From contig MNCI01012686.1 in assembly GCA_015680685.1 (NCBI GenBank), positions 244,074 through 308,073 of the forward strand: 64,000 nt of DNA. The letters run 5' to 3'. Below the pieces are notes generated by a model that was not told the origin of the DNA, ran no database searches, and saw only the letters and a program-made list of their open reading frames with translations. Below are positions 21,841 to 32,214 of this stretch, in pieces. Source of the DNA: Gnetum montanum (taxonomy: Eukaryota > Streptophyta > Gnetopsida > Gnetales > Gnetaceae). A program made the translations under genes and the position numbers. Numbering within the stretch: position 1 is the stretch's first letter; each line of letters begins with the position of its first letter.

Positions 21841-22345
21841 TGTTAACTATTAGTTAATTTTAAAAATCAATAATTGTTAAGTGTTAGTTAATGTGAAGAA
21901 AACTCTTTCTCTATTTTTTATCAATTTAAGTTATGTCTTTCATAACTTCCAAATTTGTAATATCTTCTTAAGATATGATTAGTAGTTTCTAAAATTATCT
22001 AAAGTTTGTAATAGAAAAAAGATTGATGGTTTTTCCTATAAATTAAGGGTGGGAAGATGTGTTAAGCACCACCACAACAACACCAACAAAGCATGAAAGC
22101 AAGGGCTTAAGAGTGTTGCTGTCAAGAGCTATCAAAGATGACTTGTGTATTTGTGATATTTTCTCCAAATAAAGGAAGAGCTCTACATTAGTTCCTATGG
22201 GTTTTTCCTCATTTTGGGGTTCCTGTGGTTTTTTCCTTACTTTGGGGTTTTCCAAGTAAATTTCTGTGTGTATTGTTCTTGTTGTCTCTGCTATTTCAAT
22301 TTGCAGATTTAATTAATTTTGTAACATTGTAATATTTTTATAACA
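21841..22345 (+). repeat. Possible Copia-like solo LTR remnant
   Basis: Bounded by TGTTA and TAACA. It contains CCTATAAATTAAGG (about 22035), then GGGTTTTTCC / TTTTTTCC / GGGGTTTTCCAAG repeats and GTGTGTATTGTTCTTG, which resemble plant Copia LTRs. No target duplication was found, so the boundaries are tentative. Confidence 0.4.
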
Positions 22346-22721
22346 AAGGGTAAAAATTCAATTGGAGATGTACCATAACACTTAAGTCATTGGAATTTCA
22401 AGCCAAATTTATAATTAATGAAGTTTGTTAGTAATGTAAAAAAAGTCAAGTATTGATTAGCTTGTTTTTAAATTCCTGATTTTGTTAATAGAAAATAAAA
22501 TGCACATGATAGGAAACAAAGTATATAGTCTATGAAAAGAAACAAAATATTTGTTTCACACAATATTATAAAGAGGCTAAATTTACTTTTCAAATTTTAA
22601 AAAGTACATAAAGAAAATTTATGCAATACAGATCATTACAAAAAAAATACAAAATAAAGACCTACAATGAAATTCTACAAACATATTCACTATGAATCAA
22701 ATTGATTATAAAAATTATTGG
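22346..22721. other. Intergenic AT-rich DNA, nothing recognised
   Basis: Simple AT-rich sequence up to the El-3 target duplication (ATGAG, 22722-22726). Confidence 0.5.
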
Positions 22722-22726
22722 ATGAG

Positions 22727-23601
22727 TGATGAACCATGATTTGTCAGGCTCCAATATTAGACCTGTGATATTGGATCCATGATATCAAGTACGCAATATC
22801 ATGACCTAAATAATGATATCGGATACACAATATCATGACTCTTGTGTGGGCCTATAAATACACATGTGGGCACACAAGAAAGTCAGTTAGGAATTAGTTC
22901 TTAGTCATTTATTTTTTCAATCATTTGTTAGTTCTTCTCAACCCTTTCTCCCAGTGCATGCCCGCAATGTGATGATTGTAATTATACGGCACCTTTATTC
23001 AAGTGTGACGTACTTGGACATGCACATGACCAGCAATAGTAGCATTCACTTAGTTTTAGTTATTTAATTATTATTTATTAATTTCATAATTAATATATCT
23101 CACCCTCATTTCCTATCCCTGTTATTAATCGTGGAATGAGCACGACTTAACCATGAGCATTTAAGTGTGACTACTTGGTAATCCAGTAGTGTACCTAGGA
23201 CATGCGCTTGGTAATCCCAATGGTAGTGGTACATGAGGTCTAAGATGTGTATGGATGATTAAGGAATAGATACTCATCACACTTAAGCTAGCTTAGATTC
23301 TCTCCTTGCATTTCCTCGTAGTTAAATTCTCTCTCTCTCTCTCTCTCTCCTCCTTAGTCCAATTAAAGTTATTTTCCATTACCTCTAGGGGTAGCACTAG
23401 TTTAGAACCACATCATACACCTCACTCTGGACTAAACCATACATGACAACATAAATACTAGTCCAAGTGGGAAGACAACAAACTGTGTTCAATGAGTAAC
23501 TATCTAGATACCACAACTAGCCCATCTACAGAGTTCAACCAGCTCATGCATGAATGCTTATATTCATACAGTTACGTGTAGGGGTACCTCACCACTCATC
23601 A
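22727..23601 (+). repeat. El-3 left LTR
   Basis: TGATGAACC...CTCATCA. Six or more GATATC-like motifs lie between about 22755 and 22838, then a TATA box TATAAATA at 22853-22860. A (CT)n run lies at 23327-23350. Confidence 0.95.
22853..22860 (+). promoter_or_regulatory. El-3 LTR TATA box
   Basis: GGGCCTATAAATACACA behind the GATATC array. In the right LTR it is mutated to TATGAATA (28324-28331). Confidence 0.8.
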
Positions 23602-23620
23602 TTGGCATCGTTGCCAGGGA
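23602..23620 (+). other. El-3 primer-binding site
   Basis: TTGGCATCGTTGCCAGGGA directly after the LTR; Athila/Tat type. Confidence 0.88.
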
Positions 23621-23733
23621 CGATGCTAGTTATTTAGATTAGTTACATCATATAAGATCATTGTAACAGAGTATTAATGATATATCTTTTAGAAATAAGT
23701 AATTGCAAACAAGTCACACACAATTTCACAACA

Positions 23734-25761
23734 ATGTCTCTCTCACAAGACTATGACAATGCAACAACTAGTAAGGCAATTCATTGGAGAACCAATGAAT
23801 TATATGATGATGAAGACGAAGTTTGGAGTACTCAATCTAATGCAAGGGTCTCCTATGTACATAAACAAAGATAACATCATCCCAACTCAAAAATTCATAA
23901 CCTACCTAAGGATAATGAACCCCTGTTGGCCACTAAGAGCCTAATGCATATACAAGAGTCTATTCAAATATCCCACAAGCATCGCAAGGAAAGTCATCTA
24001 CCCAGACTTGATTTAAAAAACTTTCCCAAATTTTCAAGAGGCTATGATTTAGATCTGCAACATCATTTACAAGCCTTCCATGATGCCTATGTATGGAACA
24101 ATATTGATAATGGATCGCAAAAACTTAAGTTCTTTCCTCTGATACTCATTGGCCAAGAAAAAATATGGTATAGGTCCTTAAGACCAAAATCAATTCAATG
24201 TTGGCTGACAATGGTAGAACTCTTCAATGAAAGATATCAAACTTATGCAAGAGTGTCAGCCTTGAGGAGACAAATACAAGAGTGGAAATAGGGACAACAT
24301 GAACCCTTGGACATGGCCTTAGAAAGATACTATTCATTGTTAAAAAAATTACCTAGGCCATGGCTTCTCTGAGGAAAGGCTAATGTACACATTATGGATG
24401 GGCTCCATAATGAAACAAGGGAAACCCTAGGGATGTATGCCCAAGTTCAACTATATGAGCTACGAACCCATCAATTCCAAGAGCTTATTAAGTGGATAGC
24501 AAAAGAAGAAGGAGAGTTAGCTAAATGGGAGAATGTTGAGAAATTTCAACAAGACCAAAATCTTGAATTAGCAAAGGTCCATGATCATGAAGAGGAGAAA
24601 TCAACTCACCTCAAGGAGGTGGAATCATCTTTGCCAATACTACAATCGCTGGATGAAATTGAGATAAAGATCAATAATATGACGAAATGGATACATGAAA
24701 ATTGTGGAGAATACGCCAACATTATTAGAGGTAGAGTCATGATGAACCAAGAAATAGGATAGAATACCACTAGATAATTAGAGAGAAGGGTTGAAGAGAA
24801 TAAGAACTCAACTACCAATCATACGTATCAATGTGATATTTGCCTCTACGATCACCCCAAAGGCCAATGCCCAATCTTCTCACATTTACATGAGCATTGG
24901 GGAAGAATGTTACATCCAGAGTTCATACAGAAATATTGTGTTTGATCATAGTGGCAACAATCCTAGTCGTGGGGGAAGCCACCCCCAAACTGGTTACACC
25001 CTTCATACCATCTGAACCCAAATGCTTACCAAGTCCAGCATCTTGTTTCCCCAACCGGTTCAACATCCTCTATCCCACCACATTATTATCATTCTCCTAA
25101 GTACTATCAACCCATGATCTCTCCAACAAAATCACCACCTCATGTGCCTTACACTTCTCCTGAAATTCAATACTCTCATCCTTCATTTCCTTCTACATTG
25201 CCACCAATAGTACCAGAAGGTTTTGTGCCACAGAACCAATTCATGAACATTACTTGTGCTACTACTGTCAACAGTAGTGGAGGTACTCAAAAGCATTCTT
25301 TCTTTAGGCATGGTCGTAGAAAGGGACAGCACAGTTCCAAGACCACTGCATCCTCCAACTCAGCACAAGTTCAACACTATGGTGCATCCTTCTCCTCGAA
25401 CTCAACACCTTGTGTTACCTTATCTAGGCCACCAATCAACACTCCAACAATTATGCGGCCCAATGAATATAGCCACATAGGGAGTAATATTGATCCTTGC
25501 ATACCATCTTACAGTCAAGGGTGTCATAGTGGGTCAACTTCGTATCAATTAAACTCATCTTCTAACTTTCCCCACTATGTCAACTTTAATACAGTGTGTG
25601 CACCCCAATTTGGGTACATTCCAACCACAACATCAAAAGACACCCAGTGGTTTGGATATGATCGGGTCCCAATATTTCCAAAATTCTTGGATCCAAACCT
25701 TCCATTTATTAATTCTCACCATGATCAAAAGTTTAGTTATGGGGGATATCTCCCATTCTAA
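23734..25761 (+). pseudogene. El-3 gag with zinc-knuckle-like motif and Pro-rich tail
   Basis: ATG 23734 (ATGTCTCTCTCACAAGAC) opens the frame, which persists to TAA 25759 with a few stops and a compensated frameshift near 24345-24390. The gag core (about 23926-24560) has LPRLDLKNFPKFSRGYD, FHDAYVWNNID, WYRSLRPKSIQCW and MDGLHNETRETLGMYAQ. A one-residue-short zinc knuckle CDICLYDHPKGQC follows near 24833-24870. The tail (25114-25761) is rich in Pro, Ser, His and Tyr and ends SYGGYLPF. No protease is inserted, unlike El-2. Confidence 0.85.
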
Positions 25762-26096
25762 CAAGTAGAATTAATAAATATTTTTCCTTTTCTTTAATTT
25801 TACACTTTTTTATTCTCCATTTTTTCATCTTTCAATTTATTGTTTTATCTTTTTATGAGTAATCTCATCTATGAATAAAGCACTCATGTGACTCATTGGT
25901 TGAGGTGTTGTTCTTTGCTATCAAGTCTCAAGTAACTAATTATTTGGACTACGAGCCCACCACATCCACCCAACCATTCTATTGATAAGATTTTCTACTC
26001 TAAGTACAATGATATTCTTAACATCATTAAAACTTAAAATAATTTTGTGCTCATTGTATCCAGAGCAAAAAATGATGGACTAAGAGGGAATGACCA

Positions 26097-26119
26097 GGGT
26101 GTGACATCAAGGGGACTTG
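26097..26119 (+). other. Conserved non-coding block of the family (El-3 copy)
   Basis: GGGTGTGACATCAAGGGGAC followed by TTG. Counterparts: 17878-17899 (El-2), 40468-40490 (El-4), 49263-49284 (El-5), 59723-59746 minus (El-6). It lies about 0.35-0.5 kb after the gag end, where pol would start. Confidence 0.6.
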
Positions 26120-26756
26120 TGGATTCTTTTTGGTGACATCTGTAGGAGTTATCATGTACCCTAGTTGTACTATGATCCTTGTAGATCTAACAAAAAATGG
26201 AAGTAAGAGTAATAAAGGCACTCAATAAAAAAACCCAATGCTATTCTAGGGGGTCCCATTCTAAAGACATGCACCCATGCTTGAAGGTTGGCAGCTTCTC
26301 TAGATTACACATCAAAAAAGAGAAAAAATAGTGTGCCAAAGCAGCCAAAAAAAAGTATGTCATAAAGAAATTCCAAATCACTCCTCCATTGAACAAAATT
26401 CCAAATGATTGTATGCCTTGTTGTCATGGTACTTTTATGGTTTTCCATCATCGGATGAAACAATGCGATGTCACTGATTGGAGGAATGGACTTGGTCTTG
26501 ATTTCGGAGCGACAAGTTAATGACACATTAATCATGCCCTACACTCAAGATTCATTATGCCCTAGGTCAGTCACCTTACATCCCAATCTTTGTAATCCCT
26601 TCTACAATCCGTCTCATCTCGTTGTTCATGAATTGGTGACTCGTGTCTTGTGTTGCATAGAATTCCTACCTCATCACAGTAGTATTAATATGTGTGTGTT
26701 TTTTTGCATTAGTGTAGATTACATTTAACCCTTGTAGTGCCTACAGACATTTTAAG

Positions 26757-27014
26757 GTGTGGTTACGCAAGGGCATTATAGGTTGGAACCCACTTTGGGA
26801 AGGATCCACTTGCATGACTTTTGTAATTTGTATTTGTTGCACACCACCACATCATTTTATATCCTCTGAGTACTTCATTGCCAAATCTATTCTTTTCTTT
26901 GTCATAATTTTATCAAACATTCCTCAAAACCATTACATGTCCTTTTTGTGTCACCTAAACAAATTAGTTCAGACATTAAAATTTTACAGCAACTTCCTTG
27001 AAAAAAAAATTTAA
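26757..27014 (+). CDS. El-3 conserved small ORF (85 codons)
   Basis: Begins MWLRKGIIGWNPLWEGSTC and is open for 85 codons. Related ORFs occur at 49920-50171 (El-5) and 58849-59073 minus (El-6), sharing the pattern W-L-R/C-K-G-I-x-G...L-W-x-G-P/S-T-C-x-T-F/L-V. The second half is hydrophobic. El-4 has the DNA block (about 41150-41220) with the frame shifted. Function unknown; it may be a structured RNA element rather than a peptide. Confidence 0.35.
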   Translation: MWLRKGIIGWNPLWEGSTCMTFVICICCTPPHHFISSEYFIAKSILFFVIILSNIPQNHYMSFLCHLNKLVQTLKFYSNFLEKKI

Positions 27015-27100
27015 CTCTAAAATCACACTAAACAAAGAATTCAACATTTATTAAAGGCAATGAGTAAGGTATGAAATAATTAAACTTCTTTCAATAACCT

Positions 27101-27130
27101 TACTAACAATTGATCTTTGTGTGATTATAG
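27101..27130 (+). promoter_or_regulatory. El-3 branch point and 3' splice acceptor before third ORF
   Basis: TACTAAC (27101-27107) matches the ideal branch-point sequence. It is followed by a T-rich stretch and TGTGATTATAG, whose AG (27129-27130) abuts ATG 27131. Confidence 0.55.
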
Positions 27131-28010
27131 ATGGCCCCTAAAGGAGGACAACAAGGAGGACCTGCTCAAGGTGCAATTGAACACCCAGGGGGAGGCAGAG
27201 ACTAAGGACCTCATGCAAAACATGTAGAGTAGGAGGCATAATCATTCAGCATCCATCAGGAACCTCCTATCACTACACAATCAGGCCAAGAAACATGAAA
27301 AGTTAAAAGAACACTTCAAAGACCAAGTGAGGATGTACAAGCAAGTCATCAAAAAAGAAATCCATATGGCCAAGGCCCACATTAACACCTTCAATGCTCA
27401 ACAAATTGATTGGCAAGCCATATTAGACACATATGCATTTGTCCACTAGGTAGAGCTAAAAAGCCAAGACCTGCAAGTACAAGATCTTACAGAGTACATG
27501 GAATTGGCAAACTTGTGGTATGCCAATTTAGCCATGTTAACAGCAAGACACCTGAGAATAAAGCTAGAGAAGTAGGTAGCTACCACCTATGCCAAATATG
27601 AAATTGAATTTGTGGAGCAAAAGAAAATATTGCAAAGACTAAAAGTTGCAAATTCTAAGTTAGAGGTGGTTAAGACTAGCTACCAAGGGTAGAAAGATGT
27701 TGCAGTGGACTTGGCTCGATGGCTTACAGATTATCAGGACAACACAGATAAAGCCAGAGACTAGGAGGTCAAACGGTGACTATTTGAGGCATGGCATGTT
27801 AAAGAAAATTAGATGTTTCTGCAACTTCCATGTCCATGGGAAGTGCCAACTCCATCAAACATTGGAGGATCAGCATGGACAGCACAGGATCCTCGAACCG
27901 AAGAGGAAAAGCTTCAGGCACCCCTTCAGAGCCACCAAATCCCAAAACCTAGAGCACAAGACAAGGGGAAGTGACCCATAGAGGAGCCACCACCACCTAG
28001 AACCACATGA
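27131..28010 (+). pseudogene. El-3 third ORF (shortened, coiled-coil part kept)
   Basis: Starts MAPKGGQQGGPAQGAIEHPG and ends ...EEPPPPRTT at TGA 28008. Compared with El-5, the middle region resembling plant-transposon proteins is deleted. What remains is a Lys/Glu/Gln-rich predicted coiled coil (HFKDQVRMYKQVIKKEIHMA, AILDTYAFVH, EYMELANLWYANLAMLTA, VATTYAKYE). Several stops (for example after GGGRD) interrupt it. No membrane segment or signal peptide. Confidence 0.7.
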
Positions 28011-28197
28011 GTTCCAATCAAATTTTGTAATTCAAATTTTGTGTTCATGTTCCAATTTTGTTATATTCAATTCCCCACTACGGCATGAATAAATTCCTAG
28101 TTAGTCAATAATCCCATACCTATCCACTGTGTAATTAATTGGGCTTATTCTCATTTTTTTTAACTCAAGGACAAGTTTGCATTTAGTCATGGGGGTA

Positions 28198-29083
28198 TGA
28201 TGAACCATGATTTATCAGGTTCCAATATCGAACTTGCGATATCAGATCCACAATATCAGGTACGCGATATCGTGACCTAAATAATGATATCGGATACACG
28301 ATATCATCACTCCTGTGTGGGCCTATGAATACACATGTGGGTGCATGGGAAAGTTAGTTAGGAATTACGTCTTAGTTAGTTTTTTAGTCATTTGTTAGTT
28401 CTTCTCAACCCTTTCTCCCAGTGCATGCCCGCAGTGTGATGATTGTAATTGTACGGCACCTTTATTCAAGTGTGACGTACTTGGACATGTACATGACCGA
28501 CAATAAAGATCAAGATTACTTCATCATTGCAACATTCACTTAATTTTAGTTATTTAATTATTATTTATTTCTTTTGTAATTAATATCTCTCACCCTCATT
28601 TCCTATCCCTATTATTAATCGTGGAATGAGTACGACTTAACCATGAGCATTTAAGTGTGACTACTTGGTAACCCAGTAGCATACCTAGGACATGTGCTTG
28701 GTAATCCCAGTGGTAGTGGTACATGAGGTCCAAGATGTGTATAGATGATTAAGGAACGGATATTCATCACACTTAGGCTAGCTTAGACTCTCTCCTCCCA
28801 TTTCCTTGTAGTTAGATTCTCTCTCTCTCTCCTCCTTAGTCCAATTAAAGTTATTTTCCATTGCCTCTAGGATTAGCACTAGTTTAGAACCACATCATAC
28901 ACCTCACTCTGGACTAAACCATATGTGACAACGTAAATACTAGTCCAAGTGGAAAGACAGCGAACTGTGATCAACAAGTAACTATCTAGATACCTCAACT
29001 AGCCCATCTATGGAGTTCAACTGGATCATGTGTGAATGCTCATATACGTATGGTTGAGTGTAGGGGTACCTTGCCACTCATCA
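28198..29083 (+). repeat. El-3 right LTR
   Basis: Preceded by the polypurine tract AGTCATGGGGGTA, starts TGATGAACC, ends CTCATCA. Confidence 0.95.
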
Positions 29084-29192
29084 ATGAGCTTGAAGACCAA
29101 ATCCAAATTACATATGCAATGTTATAGCAAATTTGCAGAACTCCTTGCCAACTTTGTGAAACTATGATTCATTTACAAGAAGAAATGAATAA

Positions 29193-29393
29193 CTTTCAAT
29201 TGATTAAAGAAAAGACAAGATTAAAAATATTTTTATGGTTAGGTCATGTGTCACTAAAAATACACAAGGCATCCTTTAGATATGGGATTCTACTTTTAAT
29301 TGATTAAAGGAAAGATAAGATTAAGAATCTTCTTATGGTTAGCCCATGTGGCCCTAAAAGGACACAAGGCATCCTTTAGATACGAGATTCTAC
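29193..29393. repeat. Two tandem copies of a 100-bp unit
   Basis: Unit from CTTTCAATTGATTAAAG to CCTTTAGATATGGGATTCTA, repeated with about 15 differences. Confidence 0.85.
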
Positions 29394-30585
29394 TTAGCCA
29401 ACTCTTTAGGAGAATGCATGACTCTTATTTTCATAATTTTCATTATGAGTTCAAATTAGCCTACGTTTAGTCCAAACTATGTCTTTATGTTTATTCAACC
29501 TGATAAGAGGTGTCGTAGGATGACATGGCAACTAGTCTTGAAAGCCTTAAAATTCAAGGTCAGAAGTTGGAAATCATTAGAACTTGTAAAATGTTAGAGA
29601 TTGTAGAAAATTCAAAGAAACAAAAAACAAAGAGCACAGAATATGATAAGTGCAAACCAAGAGATGCAGTGAGGTTTAACTCAAATAAAAATTTGTTTGG
29701 GCAATGCAAGCATCAGTGACAATTCACCTTACAAAACCTGGTGAAGAGTGGCATAAACCTAGAATGGGTGAAAGAGGATTCATAATATCTTCTTACTTTC
29801 AAAGGCTTCTAATACCAAATATACAAGAACATGTAAAAGTGAAAAAACGTCAACATATGTGACAAACGAATTTTCAGAGTTAGAAAAGAAGATTAGACAA
29901 CACTAGAGTAAAGTATAGAAATGTCCAATGGTAACTTAGACAATACCCATATATTGTACCCTTATTTATTTAGGTATAGACTTTTATAATAATTGAAGCA
30001 TGTTATATCCAAAGAAAAGGCTAAAGTAGGCTTTAGTCAAAATCCATCCATATCAATATAGTAAAAAATTTATACTAGGCAAACAGAGTATATAGACTAG
30101 GAAAAGAACTTAATGGGTATGGAAGGACATTGAGCCCTATAATATGCCTTATTTTTCTTGATGAATAAATAGATGAGGTATATTATTATAACAAAATTGC
30201 AAAAAATAAATAAACAAATTCCATGTGTTTTCATGATATAATGCAAACTTCCACCTCCATCATCTACAACCTTCATTTCATTCTCATGTTCTTGATCAAA
30301 TATATTTAAAGGAAGTAGTTATACATGAATTAATCATTCACAATACAAAAATTTTTGGCAACAGTAGGACATGGATTGTAGATGTAGAATGGTTTTTCAC
30401 CCTCAACGCACAAACTTTGAATCCCATTTTGATATAATAATATATGTAATCTAGTTTACAACTATCATAACATCATTATATCAATCTTTTTCTTTTTCTT
30501 TAATTTCATCTCCTCTTTTATGTTGTTTATTTGGTGCTTTTTTTTTTAGTTTTTTATGTGCATACTTTTTATTCAATGTTTAGTT

Positions 30586-30680
30586 GGTTGTGTATAGTGT
30601 TACATGCAGTTTAGTTTGTGATGTGGTTATTTGGTTGTGTATAGTGTTACAAGGTAGTTTAGTTTATGATGTTCCATGTA
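30586..30680. repeat. Two tandem copies of a 47-bp unit
   Basis: GGTTGTGTATAGTGTTACA is repeated with a 47-base period. Confidence 0.8.
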
Positions 30681-31317
30681 GTATTATGTGCAATTTTTGT
30701 TATTGTGGTTTTTAATGTCTCATTATTAGAATTATTTGCACTATTTGCTATATAGATTATTAAGTTTTAGATTTTCATAGTTATTATGTTGTTAAATATG
30801 TTATATAAGATGTCGATGTTTCTATGCATGTTGTTTTGCAAGTTAGTTTTGTTAGTTTTGAGGGGTATAGGTTATAGGTTTAGTAGGAGTTGTAAGGGGT
30901 CATAATTTTCTTTGCAAGTGGTAGAGGTTGTTAATGTTATACATTGTTAGGTAGGTAGTTACTTCATTTGGGATGGTAGGAGGTGCTAGTGTTGATGTAG
31001 AGTTGTCTACAATGTTTGTTACAAGGCTTTTCATAGATTATTTGTTTATTATAGGTAGTAGGCTAGTTTGTTACTTTGTTAATTATATGTTATTGAAGTT
31101 TTAGGTTGCTGGGTTTTTGTAACATCTCTATTAGTTATTTATGATAATTTGTAGATAATTAATCAAGGTGTTACAATTTTTAACTTCTATAGGGTATCAC
31201 TTGTTTTGGTTGAATATGCTATAGTTTTTTTTTTGAAAGTAATAAATTGGATAGGGGTTGTATAACCTAGGTTTATGTTATTAGTGATATGAGGTGCAAC
31301 TATGGGGTATATAAACA

Positions 31318-31480
31318 ATGAAGTGTTTGCCTAGCTATAAGATACTTGATTTAGAAGCTCCAGGTCATGGGTTTGTTATGGTAAGTAATGTCGAGTTATA
31401 CATAGTTCTAATTGGATTATATATCTTGGGATGTACCTACATTTCACTTACTTTGAGTTCTAACATTCCCCCAACTATAG
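31318..31480 (+). repeat. tRNA-derived SINE-like element, copy 1
   Basis: A-box-like GTTTGCCTAGCTATAAGA and B-box-like CATGGGTTTGTTATGG, followed by a body with TATATATCTTGGGATGTACC and TAACATTCCCCCAA. Shares layout and words with copy 2 (31826-31965, minus) and copy 3 (45482-45560). Confidence 0.55.
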
Positions 31481-31825
31481 GGTATAGGTGATGTTGTAGG
31501 GTGTGTTGAATGTTTCGGATTATAGGTTTTTTTTACTGTGGTTTTTGAAAGAATACATCATCTTATTTAGAGAACTATTGCTTAAGAAGGTACCTAAAAT
31601 TTGGATTACTCTACAAATTTAATTTAGGGGCAAATGAAAGGTTGCATTTAGAAAATTGCAAAGAACATTTTGGGTTAAAAGAAAAAAGAAAAAAATGCAT
31701 CTCATAGGAGATATGGTGGAGTGATAAAGTGCAATATATTTTGCAAAATAAGAAAATATGCTTTAAGAAATGGCAACAAAGTAGAAACCATGAAAATAGG
31801 CTCAAATGATAAAAAATGGAAAAAT

Positions 31826-31965
31826 AGGGGATTGTTGGAACCCCAAAATAATTGTGATATTAGTACACCCCAAGATATATAGTCTAAATTGTCCACTAAA
31901 ATCAAACCCGTGACTTTGAGCTTTCAAATCAAGAGTGTTTGCCACTAGGGTAATATCTCATTATG
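31826..31965 (-). repeat. tRNA-derived SINE-like element, copy 2 (inverted)
   Basis: On the minus strand: TTACCCTAGTGGCAAACA (A box), CACGGGTTTGATTTTAG (B box), then TATATATCTTGGGGTGTACT and GGGGTTCCAACAATCCCC. It lies head to head with copy 1 at about 350 bases distance. Confidence 0.55.
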
Positions 31966-32214
31966 AGAAAGAGGAAAAATAACAAAAACCAAAGCCAAAC
32001 ATAATACCTTGACTAACTTCTACAAGAAATTAGGAATAAAGAAAGTAGAAAAATCTATTTACAAACTAGCAAACATTTAAAAAAATGTGAAGACATTAAT
32101 AATGTCAAACACACCAAGGAGGTAGATTAAAGAATTTCAATAAAATATAATGAAATTTTGGATAGATAAAAAATTATTTTAAATAATTATAAAATGAAGA
32201 TTCCTATATAACAT

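Larger units (their letters stand above)
22727..29083 (+). mobile_element. El-3: non-autonomous gag-only LTR retrotransposon with partial third ORF
   Basis: LTRs 22727-23601 (875 bp) and 28198-29083 (886 bp), flanked by ATGAG (22722-22726 and 29084-29088). Inside: primer site, gag with Pro-rich tail, conserved block, small ORF, splice acceptor, shortened third ORF, polypurine tract. No protease, RT or integrase. Confidence 0.95.
29089..31317. other. Intergenic DNA between El-3 and SINE-like pieces
   Basis: No gene. Contains a 100-bp tandem duplication (29193-29393), a 47-bp duplication (30586-30680) and a G/T-rich stretch (about 30500-31300). A 64-codon ORF at 29525-29719 looks random. Confidence 0.6.

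Noticed and set aside
23327-23350. (CT)n run as a CRISPR-like or satellite array
   Set aside because: Simple dinucleotide slippage inside the El-3 LTR; no spacers.
31318-31400. tRNA genes at the A/B-box matches
   Set aside because: No cloverleaf, acceptor stem or anticodon arm can be formed; SINE-like bodies follow.
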